Origin: Blastococcus sp.
Lineage (GTDB): Bacteria; Actinomycetota; Actinomycetes; Mycobacteriales; Geodermatophilaceae
Assembly (NCBI GenBank): GCA_025965715.1
Contig: JAOPWJ010000214.1
Span: 1 to 44,430, forward strand
Direction of reading: 5' to 3'
Length of the DNA: 44,430 nucleotides
In this document: positions 24,402 through 32,700 of the stretch, piece after piece
How positions within the stretch are numbered: position 1 is the first letter of the stretch
Layout of the letters: every line of letters begins with the position of its first letter
Notes under the pieces: generated by a model
Database searches by the model: none
What the model was told of the DNA's origin: nothing
The model's input: only the letters and a program-made list of their open reading frames with translations
Position numbers and translations under genes: made by a program

Positions 24402-25079
24402 GTGGCCGTCCTCGGAGTCGACGGCTGGCGGGGGCGGTGGGTCGGCGCCTTGCTGAACGGCCGAGCCGTCACCCTGATGACTCTCGACGACGTCACCGCG
24501 GTTCTCGCTGTCCCCGACGTCGAGGTGGTCGCGATCGACATGCCGATCGGGCTCCCCGACAACCGGTCACGCGTCTGCGACGACGAGGCTCGACGCCTGC
24601 TGAGTGGGACCGGGGCGGCGAGCTCGGTCTTCCCCACGCCGGTACGGGCCGTGCTGGGGACCGACGACTACGCCGTGGCCCGCACCCTTTCTCGCGCCGC
24701 GACCGACCCGCCGCGGGCGCCGTCGGCGCAAGCCTTCCAGCTGGTCAGGGCGATTCGCGCGCTCGACGACGCCCTGGGCGACCCGCCACTCGACCACGTC
24801 CGGGAGGTGCACCCCGAACTCGCCTTCCGAGCGCTCGACGACCGGGTGCGCGACGCGAAGGTCACCGCCCGGGGACTCGCCCAGCGGCTGACGGCGCTGC
24901 GCCGGGCCATGGACGTCGACCAGGCCATGCTCTCCGCCCCACCACGGGTTCCCGCGGTCGACGCGCTGGACGCATGTGCCGCCGCCTGGTCGGCGCTGCG
25001 GATCGCCGCCGGGGTGGCCGAGGGGGTCGGTGACGGAACCCGGGACGCCCGCGGGCGCCCGATGCGGATCTCCTGGTGA
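24402..25079 (+). CDS. DUF429 family protein
   Basis: 225 aa, predicted RNase-H-like fold of unknown activity. VLGVDGWRGRWVGALLNGR at the N-terminus, VEVVAIDMPIGLP with the conserved Asp, CDDEARRLLSGTGAASSVFP-TPVRAVL, REVHPELAFRALDD and a C-terminal AVDALDACAAAWSALRIAAG match DUF429. GTG start 26 bp from the rpiB start on the other strand. Conserved acidic residues suggest a metal-dependent nuclease or hydrolase (inference only). Confidence 0.85.
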   Translation: MAVLGVDGWRGRWVGALLNGRAVTLMTLDDVTAVLAVPDVEVVAIDMPIGLPDNRSRVCDDEARRLLSGTGAASSVFPTPVRAVLGTDDYAVARTLSRAATDPPRAPSAQAFQLVRAIRALDDALGDPPLDHVREVHPELAFRALDDRVRDAKVTARGLAQRLTALRRAMDVDQAMLSAPPRVPAVDALDACAAAWSALRIAAGVAEGVGDGTRDARGRPMRISW

Positions 25080-25177
25080 GCACCGGAGCCGCGGTGTGCT
25101 GCCGCTGACGGCGTGCTCTCCTGCGGTCAGCCGCCCTCAGTGCGCGGCGCGTCGCCCGCGGCGGGCCGACCGGCGGC

Positions 25178-25933
25178 TCAGGTGAGGCGGCGGACCACCG
25201 ACAGCGGCAGCACCCGCAGCAGCCGGGCCACCGGCCGCCACGGCCACTCGGGCACGTAGCCCCGGACCGGTTCACGCTCGACGACGGCCACCAGCGCCGT
25301 GACGCCCTTGTCCAGGCCGACGGTGAGGGGGCCCCGGCGGCCGACGTTGATGTCGGTCTCGATGTAGCCGGGCAGCACGGTCGACACCTGGATCTCGGAG
25401 CCGTAGACGTCGGAGCGGATGCCCTCGGCCAGCGCGTTGAGGGCCGCCTTGCTGGCGCCGTACGCCGTCCGGGTGCCCCGCATACCGCGGATGGAAGCAA
25501 CCGAGGAGATCAGCACGAGGTGCCCCGTGCCCTGGGCCAGGAAGAGCTCCATCGCCGCCTCGCACTGCGCGTGCGAGCCCAGGACGTTGGTCAGCAGCGT
25601 CGCGCGGTTGGCCCACGCCTTGCCGGTACCGACGGAGGCGCCCTTGCCGATGCCGGCGTTGACGATCACGCGATCGAGCCCGCCGAGGCGGTCGGCCAGC
25701 TCCGGCAGCACCGTGGCCACCGAGTCGGCATCGTCGACGTCCATCGCCGCCGTCACCACGCGGATACCGGGATGGGCGGCGAGGAGTTCCTTCTGCAGCG
25801 CGTCGAGCCGGTCGGTTCGCCGCGCGGCGAGGGCGAGATCGCGGCCCATCGCGGCGAACCGGCGGGCCATGCCCTCGCCGAGACCGGAGCTGGCGCCGGA
25901 GATGAAGATGCGCTGGCGGACGGGGTGCGGCAC
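25178..25933 (-). CDS. Short-chain dehydrogenase/reductase
   Basis: 251-aa Rossmann oxidoreductase. Cofactor motif IFISGASSGLGEGMARRFAA with following Arg pair (AARRTDR, favours NADPH), VIVNAGIGKGA, catalytic Ser in LISSVASIRGMRG and YGASKAALN (YxxxK). The C-terminal tail with WPWRPVARLLRVLPLSVVRR is basic and amphipathic, as in membrane-associated classical SDRs. The open frame continues far upstream through the next gene; GTG 25933 is the only sensible start just before the fold begins. Substrate unknown. Confidence 0.88.
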   Translation of the reverse strand: MPHPVRQRIFISGASSGLGEGMARRFAAMGRDLALAARRTDRLDALQKELLAAHPGIRVVTAAMDVDDADSVATVLPELADRLGGLDRVIVNAGIGKGASVGTGKAWANRATLLTNVLGSHAQCEAAMELFLAQGTGHLVLISSVASIRGMRGTRTAYGASKAALNALAEGIRSDVYGSEIQVSTVLPGYIETDINVGRRGPLTVGLDKGVTALVAVVEREPVRGYVPEWPWRPVARLLRVLPLSVVRRLT

Positions 25934-26001
25934 GCGGCGATCATGTCGCACCCCGACGAGCGGAGTGCCAGGGCGCGGAAAGTGCGCCCCTGCTCCTCCA
26001 C

Positions 26002-26667
26002 TCAGCGGCGGCCGGAGAGCTGCAGGGTGTCGGCGGGCACCGAATCGAGGTCGGGGCCGGAGGTGCGGGTGCGCTTGAGCTCCCAGAAGTCGGGCAGGTT
26101 GGCCAGCAGGACGGCGCCGTCGAAGGCCTTGCCGGCGTCCTCCCCGGTCGGGACCCTGCTGATCACGGGGCCGAAGAACGCCACGCCGTCGATATGCATG
26201 ACCGGCGTGCCGACGTCGTCGCCGACGGGGTCCATGCCCGCGTGGTGGCTCTTCTCCAGCTCCTGGTCGTACTCCGTCGACGTGGCCGCCTCGGCGAGCG
26301 AGGCCGGCAGGCCGACCCGCTCGAGAGCCGGGCGGATGATCTCGTCGAGCTCGACCTTCTCGTGGTGCCGGAGGGTGCCCATGGCGGTGTAGAGGTCCCC
26401 GAGGACGGCGTCCCCGTGCTGCTGGGCCGCCGCGATCAGGACCCGCACCGGCCCGATGGCCTTCTTCATCATCTCGGCGTACTCCTCGGGCAGGTCGCGC
26501 CCGCGGTTGAGCACGGCCAGCGACATGACGTGCCAGTGCAGGTCGATCTCCCGGACCTTGACCGCCTCCAGCACCCAGCGGCTGGTCAGCCAGGCCCAGG
26601 GGCACAGGGGGTCGAACCAGAAGTCGACGCGGGCCGTGGTCGGGGCGCTCTGCACTGCTTCGGTCAT
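26002..26667 (-). CDS. DsbA-family mycothiol-dependent nitroreductase-like protein (CPWA active site)
   Basis: 221 aa, strongly resembling mycobacterial Rv2466c, a mycothiol-linked thioredoxin-fold reductase: DFWFDPLCPWAWLTSRWVLE, HWHVMSLAVLNRGRDLPEEY, GDLYTAMGTLRHHEKVELDE, KSHHAGMDPVGDDVGTPVMH, DGVAFFGPVISRVPTGEDAG, ELKRTRTSGPDLD. Rv2466c has CPWC; here the motif is Cys22-Pro-Trp-Ala25, so the resolving cysteine is missing and a monothiol mechanism using mycothiol is expected. ATG 26667 with AGGAG 8 nt upstream. Divergent from pepN, as in mycobacteria. Confidence 0.9.
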   Translation of the reverse strand: MTEAVQSAPTTARVDFWFDPLCPWAWLTSRWVLEAVKVREIDLHWHVMSLAVLNRGRDLPEEYAEMMKKAIGPVRVLIAAAQQHGDAVLGDLYTAMGTLRHHEKVELDEIIRPALERVGLPASLAEAATSTEYDQELEKSHHAGMDPVGDDVGTPVMHIDGVAFFGPVISRVPTGEDAGKAFDGAVLLANLPDFWELKRTRTSGPDLDSVPADTLQLSGRR

Positions 26668-26822
26668 CGTCGTTGCTCCTCGAAGACGGGATCCGGCCGG
26701 GTGCGCCGGAGTCGCTGTCGGCTGCAAAGGTCGATCCGGTGCCGCTTGTTCCCGATCCGGCCGGCCGGCGTTCCTGTGGAGCGCCGCGTGAGCCCATGAA
26801 GCCGCATGGAAAGCTGCTGAGC

Positions 26823-29375
26823 GTGGCCGTACCCAATCTGACGCGCGCCGATGCCGCCGCCCGCGCCGAGCTGCTGTCCGTCCAGAGCTACGACATCCAG
26901 CTCGACGTGACCGACGGCGCCGGCCACCCCGGCGAGCGCACCTTCCGGTCCACCTCGACCGTCGCGTTCACCTGCACCCGGCCCGGTGGAGCGACGTTCG
27001 TCGACGTCGTGGCCGACGCGGTGCACTCGGCGACGCTCAACGGAACCGAGCTGGACGTCAGCACCTACACCGAGGACGGCGGCCTGCCGCTGCCCGACCT
27101 GGCCGAGAAGAACACCCTCGTGGTGACGGCAGACTGCCGGTACTCCAACAGCGGCGAGGGCCTGCACCGGTTCGAGGACCCGGAGGACCAGCAGGTCTAC
27201 CTGTACTCGCAGTTCGAGCCGGCCGACGCCAAGCGGATGTTCGCCTGTTTCGACCAGCCCGACCTGAAGGCCAGCTTCACGATGCACGTGACGGCGCCCT
27301 TCGACTGGCAGGTCGTCTCCAACACCGGCGGGCGCACCATCGAGGCCGGTGCCGGCGGCTCCCAGCTGGTGCACTTCCAGCCGACCAAGCGGATCTCCAC
27401 GTACCTGGTGGCCCTGATCGCCGGGCCGTACGCCAAGGTGACCGATTCGCACGACGGCATTCCGCTGGGGCTCTACTGCCGCGCGTCGCTGGCCCAGCAC
27501 CTCGACGCCGACGCCCTGTTCGAGGTGACCAAGCAGGGCTTCGACTTCTACCACCGGGTCTTCGACTACCCGTACCCCTTCGACAAGTACGACCAGCTGT
27601 TCGTGCCGGAGTTCAACGCCGGGGCGATGGAGAACGCCGGCGCCGTCACCTTCCTGGAGGACTACGTCTTCCGGTCGAAGGTCAGCCGGGCCCGCTACGA
27701 GCGCCGCGCCGAGACCGTGCTGCACGAGCTGGCGCACATGTGGTTCGGCGACCTCGTGACCATGCGGTGGTGGGACGACCTGTGGCTCAACGAGAGCTTC
27801 GCGACCTACATCAGCACGCTGTGCCAAGCCGAGGCGACCGAGTTCGCGACCGCCTGGACCACCTTCGCCAACACCGAGAAGGCGTGGGCCTACGCCCAGG
27901 ACCAACTCCCCTCGACGCACCCGATCGCCGCCGACATCCCCGACGTGGCCGCGGTCGAGGTCAACTTCGACGGGATCACCTACGCCAAGGGCGCCTCGGT
28001 GCTCAAGCAGCTGGTCGCCTACGTCGGCCGCGAGGAGTTCCTCGCCGGTGTGCGGCGCTACTTCCGCAAGCACGAGTACGGAAACACCACGCTGGCCGAC
28101 CTGCTCGCCCCCCTGTCGGAGAGCTCGGGTCGCGACCTGTCTGCCTGGGTGGACCAGTGGCTCAAGACCAGCCAGGTCAACACGCTGCGCCCCGTGTACG
28201 AGCTCACCGAGGACGGCCGCTACTCGAGTTTCGCCATCGAGCAGACCGCCGTCGCCGAGCACCCGGAGCTGCGCAACCACCGGCTCGCCGTCGGCCTCTA
28301 CAGCGAGGGCCCGGACGGGCTCACCCGCACGGCACGCGTCGAACTCGACGTCGAGGGCGCCCGCACCGAGGTGCCCGACCTGGTCGGGCACCCGGGCGCG
28401 GACCTCGTGCTGGTCAACGACGACGACCTCACCTACGCCAAGCTCCGGCTGGACGAGCGCGGACTGGCCACGCTGAGGGGGCGGATCGGCGCCATGCCCG
28501 ACCCGCTGGCCCGCGCGCTGTGCTGGTCGGCGGCCTGGGACATGACCCGGGACGCCGAGCTGCCGGCCCGCGAGTGGGTCGAGCTGGTGCTCGCCGGGGT
28601 GGACGCCGAGACCGAGATCAGCGTGGTGCAGTCACTGCTGGCCCGCGTGCAGACCGCGTTGAACTCCTACGCCGACCCCTCCTGGGCCCCGACCGGCTGG
28701 GCGCTGCTGGCCGATCACGCGCTGGCCGCGCTGCACGCGGCGCCGTCGGGCAGCGACGTCCAGCTGCAGTGGTCGCGGACGTTCGCCAGCGCCGCCCGGA
28801 CCGACGAGCACGCCGCCGTCCTGCGGGGCCTGCTCGACGGGTCACGCACCATCGAGGGCCTGATCGTGGACGCCGACGCGCGGTGGGCCTTCCTGTCCGG
28901 TTTGGTTGCGATCGGTGCGGCCGGCGACGCGGAGATCGACGCGGAAGCCGCTCGGGACGCCACGGCCACCGGCGTCCGTCGGGCCGCTACCGCCCGGTCG
29001 CTGCGGCCGACGAGCGAGTCGAAGGAGGGGGCCTGGCAGCGCGCCTTCCACGACGACGAGGTACCCAATGCCGTCCACGAGGCGCTGTTGCTGGGGTTCT
29101 GGCACCCGGCCCAGCAGGAACTGACCGCCGGCTACGTCGACCGGTACTTCGAGGAGATCGGGCCCCTGTGGGCACGTCGCCCGGGCGAGATCGCCAAGAA
29201 CGCGGTGCAATACCTGTTCCCGCCAGTGGTGGAGCCACGGACGATCGCCGCCGCCGACGCCTGGCTCACCGACGAAGATCAGCCGCCGGCGCTCCGCCGG
29301 CTGGTCTTCGAGGGGCGTGACGGGATCGCACGGGCCCTGCGAGCCCGCGAGCGGGACGGGAACGCGGTCCTCTGA
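26823..29375 (+). CDS. pepN: Aminopeptidase N (M1 family)
   Basis: About 850-aa zinc metallopeptidase removing N-terminal residues from peptides in the cytoplasm. Substrate motif EFNAGAMENAGAV near residue 267; zinc site HELAH (His301, Glu302, His305) and Glu324 in WLNESFA, spaced as required. The ERAP1-like C-terminal domain (RIGAMPDPLARALCWSAAWD to LRRLVFEGRDGIARALRARE) is complete. GTG 26823 gives VAVPNLTRADAAARAELLSV, the usual actinobacterial N-terminus; ATG 26796 in the same frame is possible but has no ribosome site. Ends before a strong hairpin shared with the convergent DUF5130 gene. Confidence 0.95.
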   Translation: MAVPNLTRADAAARAELLSVQSYDIQLDVTDGAGHPGERTFRSTSTVAFTCTRPGGATFVDVVADAVHSATLNGTELDVSTYTEDGGLPLPDLAEKNTLVVTADCRYSNSGEGLHRFEDPEDQQVYLYSQFEPADAKRMFACFDQPDLKASFTMHVTAPFDWQVVSNTGGRTIEAGAGGSQLVHFQPTKRISTYLVALIAGPYAKVTDSHDGIPLGLYCRASLAQHLDADALFEVTKQGFDFYHRVFDYPYPFDKYDQLFVPEFNAGAMENAGAVTFLEDYVFRSKVSRARYERRAETVLHELAHMWFGDLVTMRWWDDLWLNESFATYISTLCQAEATEFATAWTTFANTEKAWAYAQDQLPSTHPIAADIPDVAAVEVNFDGITYAKGASVLKQLVAYVGREEFLAGVRRYFRKHEYGNTTLADLLAPLSESSGRDLSAWVDQWLKTSQVNTLRPVYELTEDGRYSSFAIEQTAVAEHPELRNHRLAVGLYSEGPDGLTRTARVELDVEGARTEVPDLVGHPGADLVLVNDDDLTYAKLRLDERGLATLRGRIGAMPDPLARALCWSAAWDMTRDAELPAREWVELVLAGVDAETEISVVQSLLARVQTALNSYADPSWAPTGWALLADHALAALHAAPSGSDVQLQWSRTFASAARTDEHAAVLRGLLDGSRTIEGLIVDADARWAFLSGLVAIGAAGDAEIDAEAARDATATGVRRAATARSLRPTSESKEGAWQRAFHDDEVPNAVHEALLLGFWHPAQQELTAGYVDRYFEEIGPLWARRPGEIAKNAVQYLFPPVVEPRTIAAADAWLTDEDQPPALRRLVFEGRDGIARALRARERDGNAVL

Positions 29376-29388
29376 GACGGCCGACGGT

Positions 29389-29433
29389 TGTGGACCGATC
29401 GCGGGGGCCGGAGACTTCCGCGATCGGTCCACA
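29389..29433. terminator. Strong bidirectional hairpin between pepN and DUF5130
   Basis: Perfect 16-bp arms TGTGGACCGATCGCGG (29389-29404) and its complement (29418-29433) around a 13-nt loop, 13 bp after the pepN stop and 54 bp past the convergent DUF5130 stop. No U-tract, but the stem strength and convergent position support termination in both directions. Confidence 0.8.
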
Positions 29434-29487
29434 GGTACCGGTGGGGACGGCACCCGGCCGCGGTGCGGGCCGGAGAACCACAGCGTC

Positions 29488-29943
29488 CTAGTGGCGGCGC
29501 AGGCCCGAGGGGTGACCGGCCTGGTCGGAGAGCTGACGCAACCCGTTGATGACGCCGCCGACGAGGTCACCGGACGCGAACGAGCCGGTCATCGACAGCA
29601 CGGCGAGCGCGCAGGCGCGGTCGGGCAACCGCCGGGCCGCCGCGGAACCCGTGACGACCTCCACCACCCGCTGGCCCGGCGAGACGGCGATCAGCACCGC
29701 CTCGGCCGGATTGCGCCCCGACATCGAGTGCAGCTCCTCGGCACGGACGCGCGTGGGCGTGCCCAGGTCGCCGATGTAGAGGGTGAAGCGGAGCCCGGTC
29801 TCCCGGGAGGACATGGTCAGCGCCTCGTCGAGGCGGGCCAGCTCCTGGAAGCTGAAGAGCTGCTCGCCGCCGTCGTCCGTGCGGGCCGCGTCGGTGTGCG
29901 CCGTCGACGTGTCGTGGGAATCGACTTCCAGCGCGCGGGTCAT
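29488..29943 (-). CDS. DUF5130 family protein
   Basis: 151 aa. LFSFQELARLDEALTMSSRE, GLRFTLYIGDLGTPTRVRAE, VLIAVSPGQRVVEVVTGSAA and CALAVLSMTGSFASGDLVGG are typical of this actinobacterial TPM-like domain family. No signal peptide, soluble, function unknown. ATG 29943 has GGAGG 7 nt upstream. Occupies the position between pepN and the HNH gene that in mycobacteria is filled by a conserved hypothetical protein of similar size. Confidence 0.75.
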   Translation of the reverse strand: MTRALEVDSHDTSTAHTDAARTDDGGEQLFSFQELARLDEALTMSSRETGLRFTLYIGDLGTPTRVRAEELHSMSGRNPAEAVLIAVSPGQRVVEVVTGSAAARRLPDRACALAVLSMTGSFASGDLVGGVINGLRQLSDQAGHPSGLRRH

Positions 29944-30007
29944 CGCCGGCCTCCGTGGGCAGTCGTGGTTGCGAGCGTCGTTGCGGGATGGGCGTGCACG
30001 CGAGCGC

Positions 30008-30382
30008 TCACCAGGTGCCCCGGGCCCCGCCGAGGGGCCCGGCCGTCACCGGACGCGGCGCCGTCGCACCGACACTCGTCGCACCGTGCGCGGCCGAGCC
30101 GTGGCCGGCCGAGCCGTGCCCGGTCGAGCCGTGGCCGGAGGCGTCCTCGCCGTGCCGTTCGCCGTACATCGACGAGCCGATGGCCAGCGTCTCTCCGTGC
30201 CCGGACTCCGGGGCGTGCTCCGGGTGCGGTTCGTACCAGACGGGCGCGTGCTCCCACGGCTGGCCGGGCTTGTAGCGCGGGCGCCGGTTGCGCGCGGCCG
30301 GCAGGAAGATCAGCAGCGCCAGCACGGCGATGACCGCCAGCGGCGCACCGGCGAAGACGAGGATGGTCTCGGCGACGTTCAC
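30008..30382 (-). CDS. ctaJ: Small membrane protein, CtaJ-like aa3 oxidase subunit
   Basis: 124 aa. One N-terminal transmembrane helix (AETILVFAGAPLAVIAVLAL), a basic stop (PAARNRRPRYKPGQPWEHAP) and VWYEPHP match my memory of CtaJ, a recently named accessory subunit of the actinobacterial cytochrome bc1-aa3 supercomplex. The tail is a His/Gly/Ser-rich repeat (GHGSTGHGSAGHGSAAHG), longer than I expect for the family. GTG 30382 is chosen over the TTG at 30391 because TAGGTT lies 7 nt upstream (leaderless). The CtaJ name should be checked by search. Confidence 0.65.
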   Translation of the reverse strand: MNVAETILVFAGAPLAVIAVLALLIFLPAARNRRPRYKPGQPWEHAPVWYEPHPEHAPESGHGETLAIGSSMYGERHGEDASGHGSTGHGSAGHGSAAHGATSVGATAPRPVTAGPLGGARGTW

Positions 30383-30389
30383 GGGCTCC

Positions 30390-30395
30390 AACCTA
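30390..30395 (-). promoter_or_regulatory. -10 element TAGGTT, leaderless ctaJ promoter
   Basis: TAGGTT on the minus strand ends 7 nt before GTG 30382; it overlaps the alternative TTG start, arguing against it. Confidence 0.5.
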
Positions 30396-30412
30396 CCGGG
30401 ACCGACCGAAGA

Positions 30413-31846
30413 TCACGTGGCGTCCTCCCATGCGGCGGGGTGGCGTCGCGCCCACGGCCGGGCCTCCTCCAGCTGGGCGGACAGCGCGAGCAGCGTCGCC
30501 TCGTCCGCCGGGCGGCCCACGAGCATGCTGCCGATCGGCAGACCGCCCGCCGTCCAGTACAGCGGCACGCTCACCGCGGGCTGGCCAGTGACGTTGAACA
30601 GCGCGGTGAACGCGGCGTACCGCTTGTTCCGCTCGAAGTCCTCGGCGCCGTCGCCGTCGGCGTCGAACCAGCCCAGCGGGCGCGGGACCATCGTGCAGAC
30701 CGGCGCGAGCAGCACGTCGTAGTCGGCCGTCGCGGCGAGGAACCGGCGGGAGAACAGCCGCAAGGCGAACATCGACTCCATCGCCGCCCGCGCTGACATG
30801 GCCAGCCCCCGGGCGCGCAGCTCCCTGGTGAGCGGCCGCAGCTCGCCGACCCGCTCCGGTGGCACGGGGAGGGTGGTGCCCGAGAGGGCCCACACCTGCT
30901 CGAAGGAGGGCAGCACCTCGGGGCCCAGCAGTCCGGTCGGGACGTCCTCCACGTCGTGGCCCAGGTCGGTCAGCAGTCCGGCGGCGTCCTCGAAGGCGGC
31001 CGCCACCTCCGGCTCGAGCGCAACATCCGGCATGGCCGATTCGAGGAATCGGCCGATCCGCAGGCGGCCCGGCGCCCGGCCGGCGGATGCCAGGAACGTC
31101 TCGCCGGGCGGTAGCGGCGGCGCCCAGGCCGGATCCCCGAGGACCGGGCCCGCCATGGCGTCGAGCATGGCGGCGGCGTCCCGCACGGTCCTGGCCAAGG
31201 GGCCGTTGGTGCCGAGGCCGGTCACCTCGGAGCCGTACGGCGCGTTGCTGATCCGCCCGCGGCTGGGCTTGAGGCCGAAGAGACCGTTGATGCCGGCCGG
31301 TATGCGGATCGATCCGCCTCCGTCGCTGCCCTGCGCACACGGCACCAGCCCGGCGGCCACGGCCACGGCGGCTCCGCCACTCGAGCCGCCGGCGTGCCGG
31401 GTGAGGTCCCACGGGCAGCGCGCCGGGCCGACGAGGTCGTTGTCGGTGTAGCAGGGGAACCCGAATTCCGGAGTGTTGGTCTTGCCCAGACTGATGGTGC
31501 CCGCGGCCGCGAGCTTGGTGACCACGGCGTCGTCGACCGCGGGAACGAAGTCGGCCATGACCGTCGAGCCGAACGTCGTCCGGACGCCGGCGGTGTTGTT
31601 CAGGTCCTTGATGGCCGTCGGGACACCGAGCAGCGGCGGCAGCTCGCCGCCGCCCCGGAGGAGCTCCTCGGCCCGGGCCGCCGCGGCCAGCGCCCGCTCG
31701 GGGGTGACGGTGATGAACGCCCCCAGACCGGCGTCGAGGGCGGCGATGCGGGCGAGCGAGTGCTCGACGAGCTCCGTCGGGCTCACCTCGCCGTCCCGGA
31801 CAGCGGCGGCCTGCTCCAGGGCGGTCAGGTCGTGCAACCGGGTCAC
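30413..31846 (-). CDS. Amidase signature family protein (backbone copy)
   Basis: 477 aa. Catalytic triad Lys80 in [10 protein letters not shown], cis-Ser155 in [14 protein letters not shown], nucleophile Ser179 in [21 protein letters not shown]-terminus with [29 protein letters not shown] is complete. It belongs to a different branch from the amidase at 13307 and has no small partner gene. GTG 31846 ([20 protein letters not shown]) is preferred over the upstream ATG 31909 because TAGCTT lies 7 nt before it. A 17-bp palindrome lies about 100 bp upstream. Substrate unknown. Confidence 0.9.
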   Translation of the reverse strand: MTRLHDLTALEQAAAVRDGEVSPTELVEHSLARIAALDAGLGAFITVTPERALAAAARAEELLRGGGELPPLLGVPTAIKDLNNTAGVRTTFGSTVMADFVPAVDDAVVTKLAAAGTISLGKTNTPEFGFPCYTDNDLVGPARCPWDLTRHAGGSSGGAAVAVAAGLVPCAQGSDGGGSIRIPAGINGLFGLKPSRGRISNAPYGSEVTGLGTNGPLARTVRDAAAMLDAMAGPVLGDPAWAPPLPPGETFLASAGRAPGRLRIGRFLESAMPDVALEPEVAAAFEDAAGLLTDLGHDVEDVPTGLLGPEVLPSFEQVWALSGTTLPVPPERVGELRPLTRELRARGLAMSARAAMESMFALRLFSRRFLAATADYDVLLAPVCTMVPRPLGWFDADGDGAEDFERNKRYAAFTALFNVTGQPAVSVPLYWTAGGLPIGSMLVGRPADEATLLALSAQLEEARPWARRHPAAWEDAT

Positions 31847-31853
31847 GGACCGA

Positions 31854-31859
31854 AAGCTA
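31854..31859 (-). promoter_or_regulatory. -10 element TAGCTT, leaderless amidase promoter
   Basis: TAGCTT ends 7 nt before GTG 31846; the identical hexamer and spacing occur before bioY. Confidence 0.5.
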
Positions 31860-31946
31860 GACCTGCACGACGTCGACAGCTTCCTGTGGAGCGGTCCGTC
31901 GAGGGCCACCCACGGAGCGCGCCCGAGTGACTTGACCCGCCACGAC

Positions 31947-31963
31947 GATCAGGTCACCTGATC
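31947..31963. promoter_or_regulatory. 17-bp palindrome between HNH and amidase genes
   Basis: GATCAGGT-C-ACCTGATC, perfect 8-bp arms around one base, 11 bp past the HNH stop and about 90 bp upstream of the amidase -10. Could be a repressor site for the amidase or part of a terminator. Confidence 0.4.
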
Positions 31964-31974
31964 AATAGAGGGAG

Positions 31975-32580
31975 CTAGGCGCTCACGCTCTCGGGCACGC
32001 CGAGCCATTCCCGCCAGCGCGGGTCGACCGTGCGGGCGCCCAGCAGACGCCAGGCGGCGCCGCTGGGCGTGCGTGGCGGGTGCGGCAGCGCCCACCCCAT
32101 CTCGGCCAGTGAGCGGTCGGCCTTCGTGTGGTTGCAGCGCCGGCAGGCCGCCACGACGTTGTCCCAGGTGTGCGTGCCGCCCCGGCTGCGCGGGACGACG
32201 TGGTCGATGCTGGTCGCCGAACTGCCGCAGTAGACGCAGGTCTGCCCGTCGCGGGTGAACACCGCCCGCCGCGACAGCGGCACCGACGCCGGGAACGGCA
32301 CACGGACGTAGCGGGTCAGCCGGGCGACGACCGGCACCGGCAGGCTCACCGTCTCGGCATGCACCACATCGGGCGCGGCATCGACGGACTCCGCCTTCTC
32401 CGCGAGCACGAGGACGATCGCGCGGCGGCTGGACACGACGCACAGCGGCTCGTACGTGGCGTTGAGCAGCAGGGTGGCGCCTGTGGTTCCCACGGACGGC
32501 GTGGGCTGGATCGATGGGATCGGGTCGCGGCGCGGACCTGGATGGCCCGCGGACGGCGACCCGTGCGCAGGACGCGGCAC
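31975..32580 (-). CDS. HNH endonuclease
   Basis: 201 aa. The C-terminal half carries a full HNH zinc/nuclease motif: CVYCGSSATSIDHVVPRSRG-GTHTWDNVVAACRRCNHTKA (Cys pair, IDHVVP, DN, Cys pair). The N-terminal region LLLNATYEPLCVVSSRRAIV-LVLAEKAE is typical of the conserved actinobacterial HNH proteins. GGAGGT 5 nt before GTG 32580 fixes the start; the longer open frame is a shadow of the peptidase gene. Role unknown; likely chromosomal house-keeping and not phage, as it sits in conserved gene order. Confidence 0.9.
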   Translation of the reverse strand: MPRPAHGSPSAGHPGPRRDPIPSIQPTPSVGTTGATLLLNATYEPLCVVSSRRAIVLVLAEKAESVDAAPDVVHAETVSLPVPVVARLTRYVRVPFPASVPLSRRAVFTRDGQTCVYCGSSATSIDHVVPRSRGGTHTWDNVVAACRRCNHTKADRSLAEMGWALPHPPRTPSGAAWRLLGARTVDPRWREWLGVPESVSA

Positions 32581-32585
32581 GGCAC

Positions 32586-32591
32586 ACCTCC
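32586..32591 (-). promoter_or_regulatory. Ribosome binding site of the HNH gene
   Basis: GGAGGT 5 nt before GTG 32580; it sets the start within a much longer open frame. Confidence 0.75.
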
Positions 32592-32687
32592 GGTCGCCCC
32601 GGACCGCCGGTGGCTCCGAGACCCGCGGGCTGGGCCCATTCTGACCCGATATCTGCTTTTCGGCGTAGTGGGATACCGAGCCGTGAC

Positions 32688-32693
32688 TACCGT
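32688..32693 (+). promoter_or_regulatory. -10 element TACCGT, leaderless prolyl oligopeptidase promoter
   Basis: TACCGT ends 7 nt before ATG 32701; no ribosome site is present. Confidence 0.45.
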
Positions 32694-32700
32694 GGGTGCG

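Noticed and set aside
25178-26836. 552-codon apparent SDR fusion
   Set aside because: The N-terminal 300 codons are the shadow of the DsbA-like gene, which has its own ribosome site and clear motifs.
26194-28391. Long minus and plus frames overlapping DsbA-like and pepN genes
   Set aside because: Val/Gly/Arg/His-rich shadows of high-GC coding sequence without motifs.
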